From NCBI GenBank assembly GCA_035772405.1, contig JAYKKM010000209.1, positions 2,638,501 to 2,702,500 of the forward strand: DNA of 64,000 bases. Direction: 5' to 3'. How positions within the stretch are numbered: the stretch's first letter is position 1; each line of letters opens with the position of its first letter. The DNA comes from Chrysogorgia sp. JL179-B06. Taxonomy: Eukaryota > Cnidaria > Anthozoa > Scleralcyonacea > Chrysogorgiidae. Made by a program: the position numbers and the translations under genes. The notes beneath the pieces are model-generated. The model worked only from the letters and a program-made list of their open reading frames with translations. It ran no database searches and was not told where the DNA came from. Below, piece after piece: positions 45,019 through 56,102 of the stretch.

Positions 45019-45430
45019 GGTACGGGTAGTTTCCACAACAACGGTTTCAATGTCAAAGATGTCACAAGTGGAAACCTAACCCCCACCATATTCAAGAATA
45101 AAATCGCGCAGTATAACACTTCATCGAAATTGAGTAACTTCAACACGTTTAGCTATGAACAGCCCCGAGCCGATCCTCCTGTTATAGCTCCTCACATCCG
45201 TCCGCCTCCAGATCCTGTTGTACCATCCGACCCCCCCCCCCCCCAAAGTGCTATCGGACGAAACATAGTATCTAACTAACTGTAATAGCTTAGTGATGTT
45301 GGGGGACGCTGTTGTACACGTAACTCGCGGACAAATTGCAGGGTATCCAAATATATTCACCACTAAAGCTGGTGTAGTTTTATCAAACTATGATACATTC
45401 GATGTTAAAATTTGGTATTTAAATCAATAA
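45019..45430 (+). pseudogene. G6 proline-rich protein exon, copy B (frameshift)
   Basis: Same as 35531-35941, but the C homopolymer near 45230-45243 has a different length. The frame therefore runs into a stop at 45279, before the conserved 'MLGDAVVHVTRG' domain, which is intact in its own frame. Confidence 0.6.
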
Positions 45431-45573
45431 TTTTTAAACAGTTGCCTACAGGTTTCAAATTTTTTTCTTGTAAACTTTTATTTAACTTTTAAACCGTTGC
45501 CTACAGGTTTCAAATTTTTCACAACTTTTCTTATTTTTGTTGTTTCTTATTTGTCGTTTTCTATTATTTCTAG

Positions 45574-46208
45574 TGAATCTAATAGGAGGTATTCTGGAAG
45601 GGGATCTAAGACGTAAACCAAATTTTGATCCATCGGCAGCGTTACGTAAAAGATCAGAAGCACTTTACGTAGACATGCTTGAAAAGTGGTCGTCTCTACC
45701 ACAACAAATACAAGAAAGTATGAGAGACGATATAAATGCCACGCAGGCACTTTACCTCGATCAACGAGTTGGCTCGATGAAATCATTGTCTCGAATCATA
45801 GCCATCCTAAAGTCATTGAAGAAACAACATAACAACAAGCCGATTCCTAAATTGCAATTAATGCCTTCTAAAAAGGATATTCAGGCCAAAGACGTTTATA
45901 ATTGGATGGACAACCACCCCCCACAATGGATAACAGGAAGCGAAAGCATTGGAGGAACAGATCTTCCATCTTTTAACTCGTTCCGTTCCCTTCCTTCCCC
46001 GTTGGGTAGTAGTTTTGGTGATAACTCGGGGTACCCCGAGTTATCACTACCACCCAGCAGTGAACCACCCAGCAGTGATAACTCGGGGTACCAGCTGGGT
46101 ACCCCCCCCCCCCTTGATTTTAAGCTACCATCTAGTACCCCATACGAAAGTGGGTATAAATCCATGATTAATTATCTAGATGTGATAGATAGCGATGCAA
46201 GTTTGTAA
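45574..46208 (+). CDS. G7 protein, copy B
   Basis: Open to the conserved end. The repeat segment differs from the other copies: it encodes 'SSFGDNSGYPELSLPPSSEP' and contains an inverted copy of the 'gataactcggggtacc' unit, forming a palindrome at about 46019-46047. Confidence 0.55.
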
Positions 46209-46220
46209 ATAATATTTATT

Positions 46221-49200
46221 TTATTTTGTATACTTAACAATAGTATCTAGAAACCAGTGTGGCAAATATCTATACTCTAATGTCCAAATCTCAGCATTAA
46301 TGTCTAACGGGCGTTTGTTAGGCCATCCCATTTTGTATTTAATATAATTTTCGCTTGTTCCTTTGTTCATTTCGTCTAGAATCAACTCTTTTAAATCTAA
46401 TCGTCATCTATCCAAATCTGCTCTGTTTTCATACCCCATCGACATCATCATTACGGTATCTGCTTTACCAACTCTTTCTAATGCAATTTCAAGACTAAAT
46501 TGAACACTTGGTTGTTCAATCAGTTTCTCTTTTTCAACATTTCTAATTTCTAACATTTTAAAAATGCCTCTTTCTCGTAAATAGCATTGTATAACGCCGT
46601 ATTGAATATCCCCCAATTCTTGCTGGCTTTCGAACATGTAAAGCGGATCGCGGCTAACCATCTTAGCGATTCTCTCGTCTAGTTCTCGTATGTCATCCTC
46701 CCACAAGTAGCTGTTAAGGCTAAAAAATGAAATACATAAAATATAAATACATGAATTAATGTAAATACAAACAAATACACGTCAAAACACCGTTGAGACA
46801 CCGATGAGAAACGTTAACGAAAACGTTAACGAGAAACGTTAACGTTGAACACTTGGTTGTTCAATCAGTTTCTCTTTTTCAACATTTCTAACATTTTAAA
46901 AATGCCTCTTTCTCGTAAATAGCATTGTATAACGCCGTATTGAATATCCCCCAATTCTTGCTGGCTTTCGAACATGTAAAGCGGATCGCGGCTAACCATC
47001 TTAGCGATTCTCTCATCTAGTTCTCGTATGTCATCCTCCCACAAGTAGCTGTTAAGGCTAAAAAATGAAATACATAAAATATAAATACATGAATTAATGT
47101 AAATACAAACAAATACACGTCAAAACACCGTTGAGACACCGATGAGAAACGTTAAATTTCGTGTTTTTTTCCGTTAAATACATGAATTAATGGTGTATCA
47201 ATGGTGTATCAATAGTGTATCAAATACAATCCGGGAGTCCCCCCTCGACAAAATCACTTACGTTTTCGCTGGTCTTTCGTATTCTATCTTTCTTCCGATC
47301 ATTTTCTCATACCAAAAGCTTCGAGGGAGGTTGTTGTTGTGTTGTTTGACATCGTTGTCCCACATTATCCTTAATAAAAATACCAATTGTTTTTGGAATC
47401 TCCATCCAACAACAGAGTTTCTCGCCTTTCACAACTCGAATGCCAAAAAAAGTACTTTGCTTAAACAAAGTATTATTTTTAGCCGTCGAGTGGTGAAGAA
47501 CAAGAGACTCTGCTCCAGCTGAAGATAAGGATGACTTCTCGTTATAACATATATATTGAAGTGCAAGGATAAGGGGTTGTGGGAGGGTGCGCACGCACGC
47601 ATCTTACCTGTCTTGTTCGCTGATGATGCAACCGAGAAGCGAATATGCTTGCCTAGCAACGGGATTGTAGGTGAAACAACTCACTAACAACCCAGCAAAG
47701 GCCACTGTTAACTCCACCGGTATCTTGCCAGATAGAAACACGATATTAGTCGCTTTGGTGAACGTATACCACTTGCCCCTACTCTTTAACTCCTTGAAAC
47801 GCGTAGATTGTAAGGTTGCATCTTTCTCATTCGTTGTGATAAAATAACCAACAGGTTTCGTATTCCGTTGCGGGTGTCCATATTTTCTAGCACCGATGAT
47901 AGCCTCACCTTCTAAGAGGTTTCTATTTTCAGACAGGAAATGAAATATACCTATAGACGCGTCGTTACAAATGGCCACATCGTAGCCACTCGTGTACGCA
48001 GCTAACTGTTCAGCAGTTAGAAAATCGCTGGTGAAGGAGAAAGCGTTTACACATCTCGCTAAAAGAGTGCTTATCAAACTCTTACCAGAACCACAACATC
48101 CATGTAACACAATAATATTCTCCCTATTATTACTTTTCAACAACAAAGCGGCCATCAAATATCGAAAGAAAACGATGTAGCTATAACCATTTGTCTCGAA
48201 AATCAGACGCAATTTGTTTGCCCATTGTTTCACAACTCTCAGATCCACAACTGACTGTTCCAAATCAGAGTTAGCGTAAATACCTAAACATCTTATCCTT
48301 TCAGCGGTCAACATCATCAAGTCATACCAACATCTAACCTTCTCGTAACAATCTGGTACTCGTGTATTCCCTAATTTAATACCATTTGCCCACTCCGCTG
48401 CGTCACTTAAAATTTTGAGATTGTTCTCCTTTGTGTGCCACAACACTTGGTAGTTACCCCCAAGATTGTGATAATCACTATTATCGTTAATAAACCTGAA
48501 TATTGAAGCTCGATCATATAGACTCGACGCCAATAGTAGTGATCAACCTTCAATTGCAATTGGCTTATATCATACGTTCCTATGATAACTTGCGCCACCT
48601 GCTCTATGTACGTGTACATAGCTATTTATCACAGTGTGCTTATTCATAAACAATGGCAATTTAGGAATTTTTTTTTTACGTACGCAAGAACAGCAATGAC
48701 ACAAAACTGATCGATAGGAAAAATATACACGGCCTCGAAAACGCTACTAAGCTTTGAAATAAAATCGTCAACCTCCATCGCACCGCAAACAAAAGATTTG
48801 AAGGTGAGGCTAAACATCGCTGCCTTCTCGCTACCACCGCAGCCACGTGAGCAATACTCCATTCTATGGCGGGAAAAATGCCGTTTAAGGTTAATACTCT
48901 ATAAACACTAAACCCCCCGGTATTTCAAATTTGGTGGGAAATTTTGGGGGGAAATTTAAAATTAATTTTCGAAACTTACGTTTCTGGAACTGGACTATCA
49001 CTTTGGTAGTTTGCCTCCACAGACAACACAAAGCATTCCGTCTAGCGTCGAATACTTCATATTCGTGATGGCGACATATTCCCTGATGGTCAAGTCGTTA
49101 GTCAAGGAATACAACTCTTGTTGCCGCACGGTTAGACACTCAATCGAGCTTGGGTAGCTATAACCGACCGCCGGTCTCTCACACGCTACTGGCGGCGTAG

Positions 49201-49492
49201 CGTCGAACTCTTCCCCATAGCTAACATCCTCTTCCTCGTGGATAGAATTAGCATCTAGGTCACACGCGTTGTCTTCTCCGTCGCCCTCCTCGTCTATAGA
49301 ATCTAGGTCATCTAGTATCGTGTTAACATTTGCGTAGAAGGACGCGTTGTCTTCTCCGTCGCCCTCCTCGTCTATAAACGCTACGTCTGACGCTGTTTCA
49401 GATAGGTCATCGATATCTTCATCGACTTCGCCTTCCGCTAACGCTTCATCGTCGAGGAAGACTAACTTTCTACGTTTGCTCGAACCGAGCAT
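46221..49492 (-). pseudogene. SF3 helicase, copy B (deletions, stop, duplication)
   Basis: Same exon plan as copy A. Exon 1 (49492-48980) keeps an open acidic N-terminus but lacks about 130 bases near its end. It has a gained acidic repeat ('DDLDSIDEEGDGEDN'). Exon 2 (48863 downward) is split by deletions near 48530 and 48620 but keeps the Walker A region (47604-48533). Exon 4 has a nonsense codon at about 46404 and part of it is duplicated. Confidence 0.7.
46500..47157. repeat. ~345-bp tandem duplication in the copy B helicase
   Basis: Sequence from 46500 ('ttgaacacttggttgttcaa') to about 46816 recurs from 46845 to 47157 with small indels. A short 'gaaacgttaacga' repeat lies at the join. 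It covers the start of helicase exon 4 and its acceptor. Confidence 0.9.
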
Positions 49493-49796
49493 GACGACGA
49501 ACTGCAAGGTTTTCGCATGCGCTGAAAGAACTTATTTGTTACGCATGCGTAAAAGCTCTTATTTGTTACGCATGCGTAAAAGCTCGGATTTCGTTTCCGC
49601 AACATGTTTATCGACGTTAAGCAAATGTAAGGAAACTCTACCCTCATTTTTATTCACTGGAGATGGGCGCACTATCTTCTGACTTTTTCTTGTATATCAT
49701 CTACAAGCCTGGGCCAGAAGATAGTCGATTTTGTCTCTAGTCAAAACACAAAGAAAAGGGAAAACATTTTTTATTAAAAATCTTCATTTAAAAATT

Positions 49797-50069
49797 TCAC
49801 AGCTTCATCATGTCGTTCATTTTAACAACGCCAATCAATAGATCAGCGATTACATCTATTGGGATTTGTCCGTTGTGGCGCCTTTGCGCTCTGTCGAGAC
49901 ATCCGGCAAACGTCTTTACAACTTCTTCTCTGAACTGGTATTTCCCTGGGGTAAGGTAACCAACTGAATCCCCTTTCCGTTGCCAATGCTCATCGTTATC
50001 GATACGCCTGCGTTTAGGGCTGCTTTCAGAAACTTGGTCGCCACTTTCATCCTTTGTCTTCGTCGCCAT
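49797..50069 (-). CDS. L2 small basic protein, next to control region C
   Basis: 90-codon counterpart of 39968-40252, lacking four codons ('NDQM') by an in-frame deletion. The NLS-like 'PKRRR' is conserved. Confidence 0.55.
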   Translation of the reverse strand: MATKTKDESGDQVSESSPKRRRIDNDEHWQRKGDSVGYLTPGKYQFREEVVKTFAGCLDRAQRRHNGQIPIDVIADLLIGVVKMNDMMKL

Positions 50070-50452
50070 TTCTCCAACATAGTCAACCGGATCGACTTCT
50101 TCTCCAGATAACTCATCACTAACGATTCCAACACGAACCGAATCGCTTCTACGCTAGCAGAGAAGAGAAGATAATAAGCGAACGAACAAAGCAGTAAAGC
50201 AGTATTAAATTAAACAGCAGCTTACCCAGGCGCAATCAAAGATACGACGGTCGCGGCGGCGTACCCGTCTACCTGATCTTCAGGTTGGGTAACCTTAACC
50301 GTTTTCTCATCTTTAAAATGTTCTTTGAGCTTCGGGAAACGATCTAGCAAACTCGCCAAGATAATAGCAGCGTTTCCATCGGCGTCTGCTTTGTTTCCAT
50401 CGGCGTCTTTTTGTCCGCGTTCCATTTTGTGTGGGTCAGACACTCTACCCAT
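49916..50452 (-). CDS. L1 spliced protein, next to control region C
   Basis: Exon 1 50452-50226, 72-bp intron 50154-50225, exon 2 from 50153 to the stop at 49916. The exon 1 copy-number difference in the 'GNADADGN' region is in frame. Same features as 40099-40620. Confidence 0.55.
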
Positions 50453-50700
50453 CTCACTCAGAGTGAAGAGCGGTTACCCATCTCACTCAGAGTGAAGAGC
50501 GGTTTCATATATCATATGACCTATTTCCGCCTATATATATCATATATCTATTTCCGCCTTGAAAAGTAAAAGTAAAAATATATAGTGTTCCAGGGGGTAT
50601 CAAGTAGCGTGATACGATATATCGCTGACAGCCTCCCCCTGGAACGCGTATAAACGCACACAGAACGCTGAAACCGAAAGTAGTTTCGGTTTTCGCCAAG
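50447..50700. promoter_or_regulatory. Control region C: divergent promoter and candidate origin
   Basis: Iterons at 50447-50475 and 50476-50504, perfect inverted arms at 50587-50597 and 50635-50645, hairpin before the ATG at 50701. Nearly identical to control region B. Confidence 0.6.
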
Positions 50701-51556
50701 ATGGCGGACAAAAGAAAAAAGTATCGCTACAAACCTGGTACGGTCGTTGAGGGAAATAAAACATTATCAGAGAACGACTAACCCGCTAATCCCTTTGGCC
50801 CGTGTGAAAACTCTCGTTAAAGAGATTGTACAATCCATAAACCCGTGCTTACGAATGCAAGTTTCGGCTGTTGAGGCCCTTCGATGCGGCTGTGAAGATT
50901 ATATGTTAAAGTTTTTTGAAAATACTAACGACGCGGCGATACACGCTGGACGAGTTACAATTTCGCCGAGAGACGCTCGCTTGGTTAAATGTATTACGCG
51001 TGCATCGTCGATTGCATCGCCGCCTGTGTTTTTATCGTCGCCTGCGCCGAAGAAGGTTTCAAAGCCGAAGCCGAACTTCTGGACTGAGAATAGTATTCCT
51101 TGGTTGGATAAAGACGGTGTTGAGTTGGATCTTGACATGGTAGAGCAAGTAGCCAACTATGTGTTAAAACACACAAGTATTGATCATATACAACTTGATG
51201 ATTCCGTTCATGAACTGGTACTTGGTAATCGGTCGTTGCGTAGTCCATCGACTGCGGATATTGAACGTGTTTTACAAAAACGAACATGCTTTGGTCCATT
51301 TGCTGAATCAGTTATAGAGAAGCTAAGAGAAATAGAATTTGCCATGTTCCCTCCTCCCAAGGCGGGAGAAGGACTATACGACCTTCTCCCCACCGTCGCT
51401 TTTAACTTAGGGACGCTACACTATCTGTTGACGATGATTGTTTCTCGAGTTGGTAATTTATCACTCTCTCAGGCCAGCGCGGCATTGTTACTACCTTACG
51501 ACTATGAAGTAGAAATAAACACCGGAAAATGCACTTTCAACGTTCGAAGATATTAA
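50701..51556 (+). pseudogene. Histone H3-like protein, copy C
   Basis: As copy B, with the same frame change near 50746. The rest is open, but one extra base near 51540 gives an earlier stop, replacing the last 14 or so residues. Confidence 0.75.
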
Positions 51557-51620
51557 TATTAACGAATCGGTTTTATTGTGAATGGGTTCGGGGGGGGGGA
51601 TAATTATTTTTAATGAGGAA

Positions 51621-52702
51621 ATGGACGCAAATCTTGTGGCAGCGCTTTGTAAGTGTTGTGTGTCTTTGAATAAAATAGTTCGATAAACTGTGTCTCATAG
51701 TTTTTTACTTGTGTAGGCGCGCTATTTTGGTGTGAATCGGAAGAGATTGGTTACCTATGTGGTGTATTACGTCTACCTTATCTCGCCCGTTGGCCGAGAA
51801 AGATTTTGTGTGCCAGGTTAAGAAATAGTAAGATTCCGCGTAACCGAATATACAATAAGTGGGTGGTCCATGTTGTATTGGTTACAACGTCAAGAACTGT
51901 TTTAAGATTCAGGGATGCGACATACGAGTTCCCCTTCATTGTCAAACCTGCAGCTTTTTATTTAGACGGTAAAAACCTCATTGCTGTCGCTAGTTCGTCT
52001 GGGAACGAGGAGCAGTTTACCTGCCACTGTAAGAAACATAAGTGTGTTTGTGTTGCGTTTAAATATAGCGTTTTTCACAAAGCCTCGAAGTGTGTGGGTA
52101 GCGGAATCGTATTGAGAAGGGATTCTGTTCCTTTCTTACAAATCCATCCTTATAATGGTTGTGGAGTGACTGTTATGAAACAGCTATACGATTACTTTCA
52201 CGGAAGACAAATGGCTGTTCACTTGTTGTTTGTGATGTACGATTTCCCACTTTTAGCAGACGCCTTAGCTGTTTACAACCACAACGCGTCTCTCCCACAA
52301 CGAATTGTTCTCGCTGGAGTTATGCGATCAGTTATATCCGCGTTGTGTAGATGCCACCAGCATAATATCAAATCCATACTACAGACAAACAGATCCGGAG
52401 TAGTCTTCAAAGCTAGCGCTATAGATGTGGTTTGTTCCCAACGCAATTGCAATGAGACTAGTCTTGCCGTAAATAGCTTGTACGCACTAGCGAATATAGA
52501 GATCGAATTCGAGAAATGTGATGAGAATGCCAGAACAGCGAATCCCTTGGTTATAACCAAATATGAAAGTATGGATTGCCAAAGAATATCGATCATTAGC
52601 TGTAATACGATAGTGCGTGTTTTGTGCTGCGATGATTACCAGCGGTTCACGTTACCTATCAAGTCTGTAACCTTACCTTGGGGTCAAGTAAGGCACAACT
52701 AG
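51621..52702 (+). CDS. R2 cysteine-rich protein, 337 aa, one 68-bp intron
   Basis: Exon 1 (51621-51648) begins 'MDANLVAAL'. The intron 51649-51716 has donor GTAAGT and acceptor 'ttacttgtgtag'. Exon 2 (51717-52702) is open to the stop, and the sum is 1014 nt, a multiple of three. The protein has a cysteine cluster 'FTCHCKKHKCVCVAF', later 'CRCHQHN' and 'VLCCDDYQRF', so metal binding is plausible. No membrane segment or known family. The start was chosen because splicing extends the open frame upstream of the first usable codon. It is the only intact copy in the window and lies second in the rightward block. Confidence 0.6.
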
Positions 52703-52705
52703 ACA

Positions 52706-52864
52706 ATGTCTAAGGTTCCCTCTTTCAGTTTGTCAGTACGACTACAGCATTTGAATGGTTCGTTGACGGCGTTGCCAATTACGGAGATACCTGTTGGACA
52801 TAATAAGATAACGAAATCGTGGGTCGCATCACAAAATTTGTTGTTGCAAATCAATAAAAAGTAA
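52706..52864 (+). pseudogene. R3, copy C (nonsense)
   Basis: Matches R3 of copy B for 52 codons, then a TAA at 52862 (A and B have GAA). Further small differences follow before the R4 start. Confidence 0.6.
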
Positions 52865-52966
52865 CAAATTTACATATTTTACACAGGCGGTTCCGCTTTA
52901 GACAACCAACCATTAACGGATGTTATTTACTGAAGAAGGAGGACGGAACAATGATATTCCTTAGAA

Positions 52967-53566
52967 ATGAATTTATCTGCGCATAAAGTCTTTTGTCCTA
53001 AACTGGTTCATTTAAAGAGCGGTGATTTGTTCGAATGCCAACAAAGCGACCTTTTGGAACATAAATGGCGCGAGTTGAAATTTAACCAAAGACTTGATGG
53101 ATTTGAAGCGACTTACGAAACATATTTGGCTTTGTATGATGATACTGTTACTCGGATAAATTTTATACAAAGACACGTGACCCACGCATGTGGCTTGGCT
53201 GTTTACCCTCGATATTGTAGTGGCTTCGTCGAAATGTTTCAACCCTTCGTCCTGCCATTTGTTCTATTCGAGAAGTTTAGAACGAAGCACATACGTGAGT
53301 GTGAAAATGAAGAACATGAACTTAGTTGTGCTGGGTTTGTCTGCGACAAGAGCAAAGCAAGACAACAAAGATTGAAGATATCCATGCTAATTAATTTCTG
53401 TATGAACTATAAAACATACATGAACAATAACGCCGATGTGTTTAACGATATTTGGACCGCGCAATTTGACCTGTCTATAGATGCAGAAACGCTTGACAAC
53501 CTCTTCCCTCTAGACTTGTGTGAATGTGTGACTTGTAAATTAAAACCGCATGCATGTTGTGTGTAA
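52967..53566 (+). CDS. R4 protein, copy C (199 aa)
   Basis: Uninterrupted counterpart of 28084-28683, almost identical to copy A. Confidence 0.7.
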   Translation: MNLSAHKVFCPKLVHLKSGDLFECQQSDLLEHKWRELKFNQRLDGFEATYETYLALYDDTVTRINFIQRHVTHACGLAVYPRYCSGFVEMFQPFVLPFVLFEKFRTKHIRECENEEHELSCAGFVCDKSKARQQRLKISMLINFCMNYKTYMNNNADVFNDIWTAQFDLSIDAETLDNLFPLDLCECVTCKLKPHACCV

Positions 53567-53622
53567 ATGAAATATGATATATTAAAAATTTTGACGGTTG
53601 GATTTTGAAACTCATCTAAATA

Positions 53623-53745
53623 ATGTCAGATATAATGTCTCCTGAACAGGCAGTACCTCCTATCCACGTAGGTGTTAAAGAAGAAAGAGAAAACATACGA
53701 AAAATGGATATACGAAAAATGGATATCAAGCGTTTAACAATTCAG
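53623..53745 (+). CDS. R5 short exon, copy C
   Basis: 41 codons to the candidate donor TCAG|GTAATA, with the two 15-bp units as in copy B. Confidence 0.4.
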
Positions 53746-54152
53746 GTAATAGTTCTTGATTTACATTCAAAATGTTTGCTAGTTCGCGGCGATTGTCGCG
53801 ATTGTCACCTACTGTCGGAGACAAAATATTAATACATTCAATAAACGTGAATCCTTTTTTATGTAAAACAAAATACGCTATAGAGTATAGACCGCAATCG
53901 TTGGACCGCAATCGTTGGAGTCTACTCGTTGTATAGTTATGACGTTTCGAATTAACTTCTTTCCATTTATGAGCTTATGCCAACCAGGAACGTCGTAGTA
54001 TAGCGTTTTGCTAGGATGTAGACCAAAGGAATCGAACAAGTATACTTTGTCATTTGTCTTCTCGATGGCAACCCAATGCCCTCTAGCCAAATGTACGTCT
54101 ATTTCCCCCAAGTCGTAAATTTTAGTAGTTTGCGGACGCTGTCACTGTCCAT
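53726..54152 (-). pseudogene. Adenain-like protease, copy C (broken)
   Basis: The Cys region (53726-53911) and the His region (53878-54111) lie in different frames because of a small duplication near 53905. About 50 bases near 54090 are missing, removing residues before the catalytic His. Not functional. Confidence 0.75.
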
Positions 54153-54155
54153 TAT

Positions 54156-54896
54156 TTACACATATGTTATCGCTAAAGCTGTTCCTCCATCTAGATTACC
54201 AAAGATGACATGCCCAGAGACGACACACACAATAAGAAGCTGTTTGGCTGTCGCCATAGACTGTTTCAAATTGGCTGTTACTTGGATGTTGTCAACTAAA
54301 AAAAATTAAAGAATAATTTAAATTAAGAAATATATTTCTTATATTATATATATTATATATTATTTATTTCTTATATATTTCTTAATATATTTATTTCTTA
54401 TATATTTCTTATATATTTCTTATATATTTCTTATAATTTAGTTACCTTTAGTTGGTATATAGGAGTGAGGAGAGTCTCCCATAGTCATTGGTGCGCTGAC
54501 ACCGGCTGGGAATAGGTAAAGGTGGTTGGCGTGGAACTCGTCGGATGGAAGGCGATGGTTGGTGTCGTTGAAAACCGTTTTTACGTTTTCGTATAATATG
54601 ACTTTGTTCGTAGTTAGACTCTCAACATCTGTTGTGTCGTTGTTGTATGAGTAGTTAAATTGTGGAAAAGATATTTTCTTGAGTTCTATTCCCTTATACC
54701 AACACGCATTTTTAGCTGCCTGATTAGCGCAGGCAATAACAATTAATTTCAAATTAGACGCTTTGTTTGCTTGTGTGATAGCCTTGTCGGTAGACACTGT
54801 GTCACTATTTGCTGAAATGCTGGTAGCGTTCGCCACAACTTTTGTATAAGGAAATGTGTATGGGTGTGACTTCAAAATTTCCTCTAAACGCATCAT
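54156..54896 (-). CDS. S1 spliced protein, copy C (196 aa)
   Basis: Exons 54896-54446 (451 nt) and 54295-54156 (140 nt) sum to 591 nt, in phase. Same motifs as copy A. Confidence 0.6.
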
Positions 54897-54921
54897 CAAT
54901 GTCAAAACCGTTTCAATAGAG

Positions 54922-55328
54922 GGTACGGGTAGTTTCCACAACAACGGTTTCAATGTCAAAGATGTCACAAGTGGAAACCTAACCCCCACCATATTCAAGA
55001 ATAAAATCGCGCAGTATAACACTTCATCGAAATTGAGTAACTTCAACACGTTTAGCTATGAACAGCCCGAGCCGATCCTCCTGTTATAGCTCCTCACATC
55101 CGTCCGCCTCCAGATCCTGTTGTACCATCCGACCCCCCCCCCAAAGTGCTATCGGACGAAACATATTATCTAACTAACTGTAATAGCTTAGTGATGTTGG
55201 GGGACGCTGTTGTACACGTAACTCGCGGACAAATTGCAGGGTATCCAAATATATTCACCACTAAAGCTGGTGTAGTTTTATCAAACTATGATACATTCGA
55301 TGTTAAAATTTGGTATTTAAATCAATAA
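54922..55328 (+). pseudogene. G6 exon, copy C (frameshift)
   Basis: One C fewer in 'cagcccgagcc' near 55068 ends the frame at 55089. The C-terminal domain remains open in its own frame from 55146 to 55328. Confidence 0.6.
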
Positions 55329-55471
55329 TTTTTAAACAGTTGCCTACAGGTTTCAAATTTTTTTCTTGTAAACTTTTATTTAACTTTTAAACCGTTGCCT
55401 ACAGGTTTCAAATTTTTCACAACTTTTCTTATTTTTGTTGTTTCTTACTTGTCGTTTTCTATTATTTCTAG

Positions 55472-56090
55472 TGAATCTAATAGGAGGTATTCTGGAAGGG
55501 GATCTAAGACGTAAACCAAATTTTGATCCATCGGCAGCGTTACGTAAAAGATCAGAAGCACTTTACGTAGACATGCTTGAAAAGTGGTCGTCTCTACCAC
55601 AACAAATACAAGAAAGTATGAGAGACGATATAAATGCCACGCAGGCACTTTACCTCGATCAAGGAGTTGGCTCGATGAAATCATTGTCTCGAATGATAGC
55701 CATCCTAAAGTCATTGAAGAAACAACATAACAACAAGCCGATTCCTAAATTGCAATTAATGCCTTCTAAAAAGGATATTCAGGCCAAAGACGTTTATAAT
55801 TGGATGGACAACCACCCCCCACAATGGATAACAGGAAGCGAAAGCATTGGAGGAACAGATCTTCCATCTTTTAACTCGTTCCGTTCCCTTCCTTCCCCGT
55901 TGGGTAGTAGTGATAACTCGGGGTACCAGCTGGGTGGTAGTGATAACTCGGGGTACCAGCTGGGTACCCCCCCGGGTACCAGCCGGATACCCCCCTTGAT
56001 TTTAAGCTACCATCTAGTACCCCATACGAAAGTGGGTATAAATCCATGATTAATTATCTAGATGTGATAGATAGCGATGCAAGTTTGTAA
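55472..56090 (+). pseudogene. G7, copy C (shifted end)
   Basis: Open through the repeat segment. A length change in the repeats shifts the frame, so it ends at 56049, before the conserved 'DVIDSDASL' end. Confidence 0.55.
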
Positions 56091-56102
56091 ATAATATTTA
56101 TT

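Larger units (their letters stand above)
40615..50446. repeat. Array copy B (most complete H3-like gene)
   Basis: A 9832-bp unit from iteron to iteron. It has an intact H3 fold and downstream H3-gene frame, R3 and R4, and the S1 splice structure. R2, helicase and G6 are damaged, and a 345-bp tandem duplication is specific to it. Confidence 0.8.
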
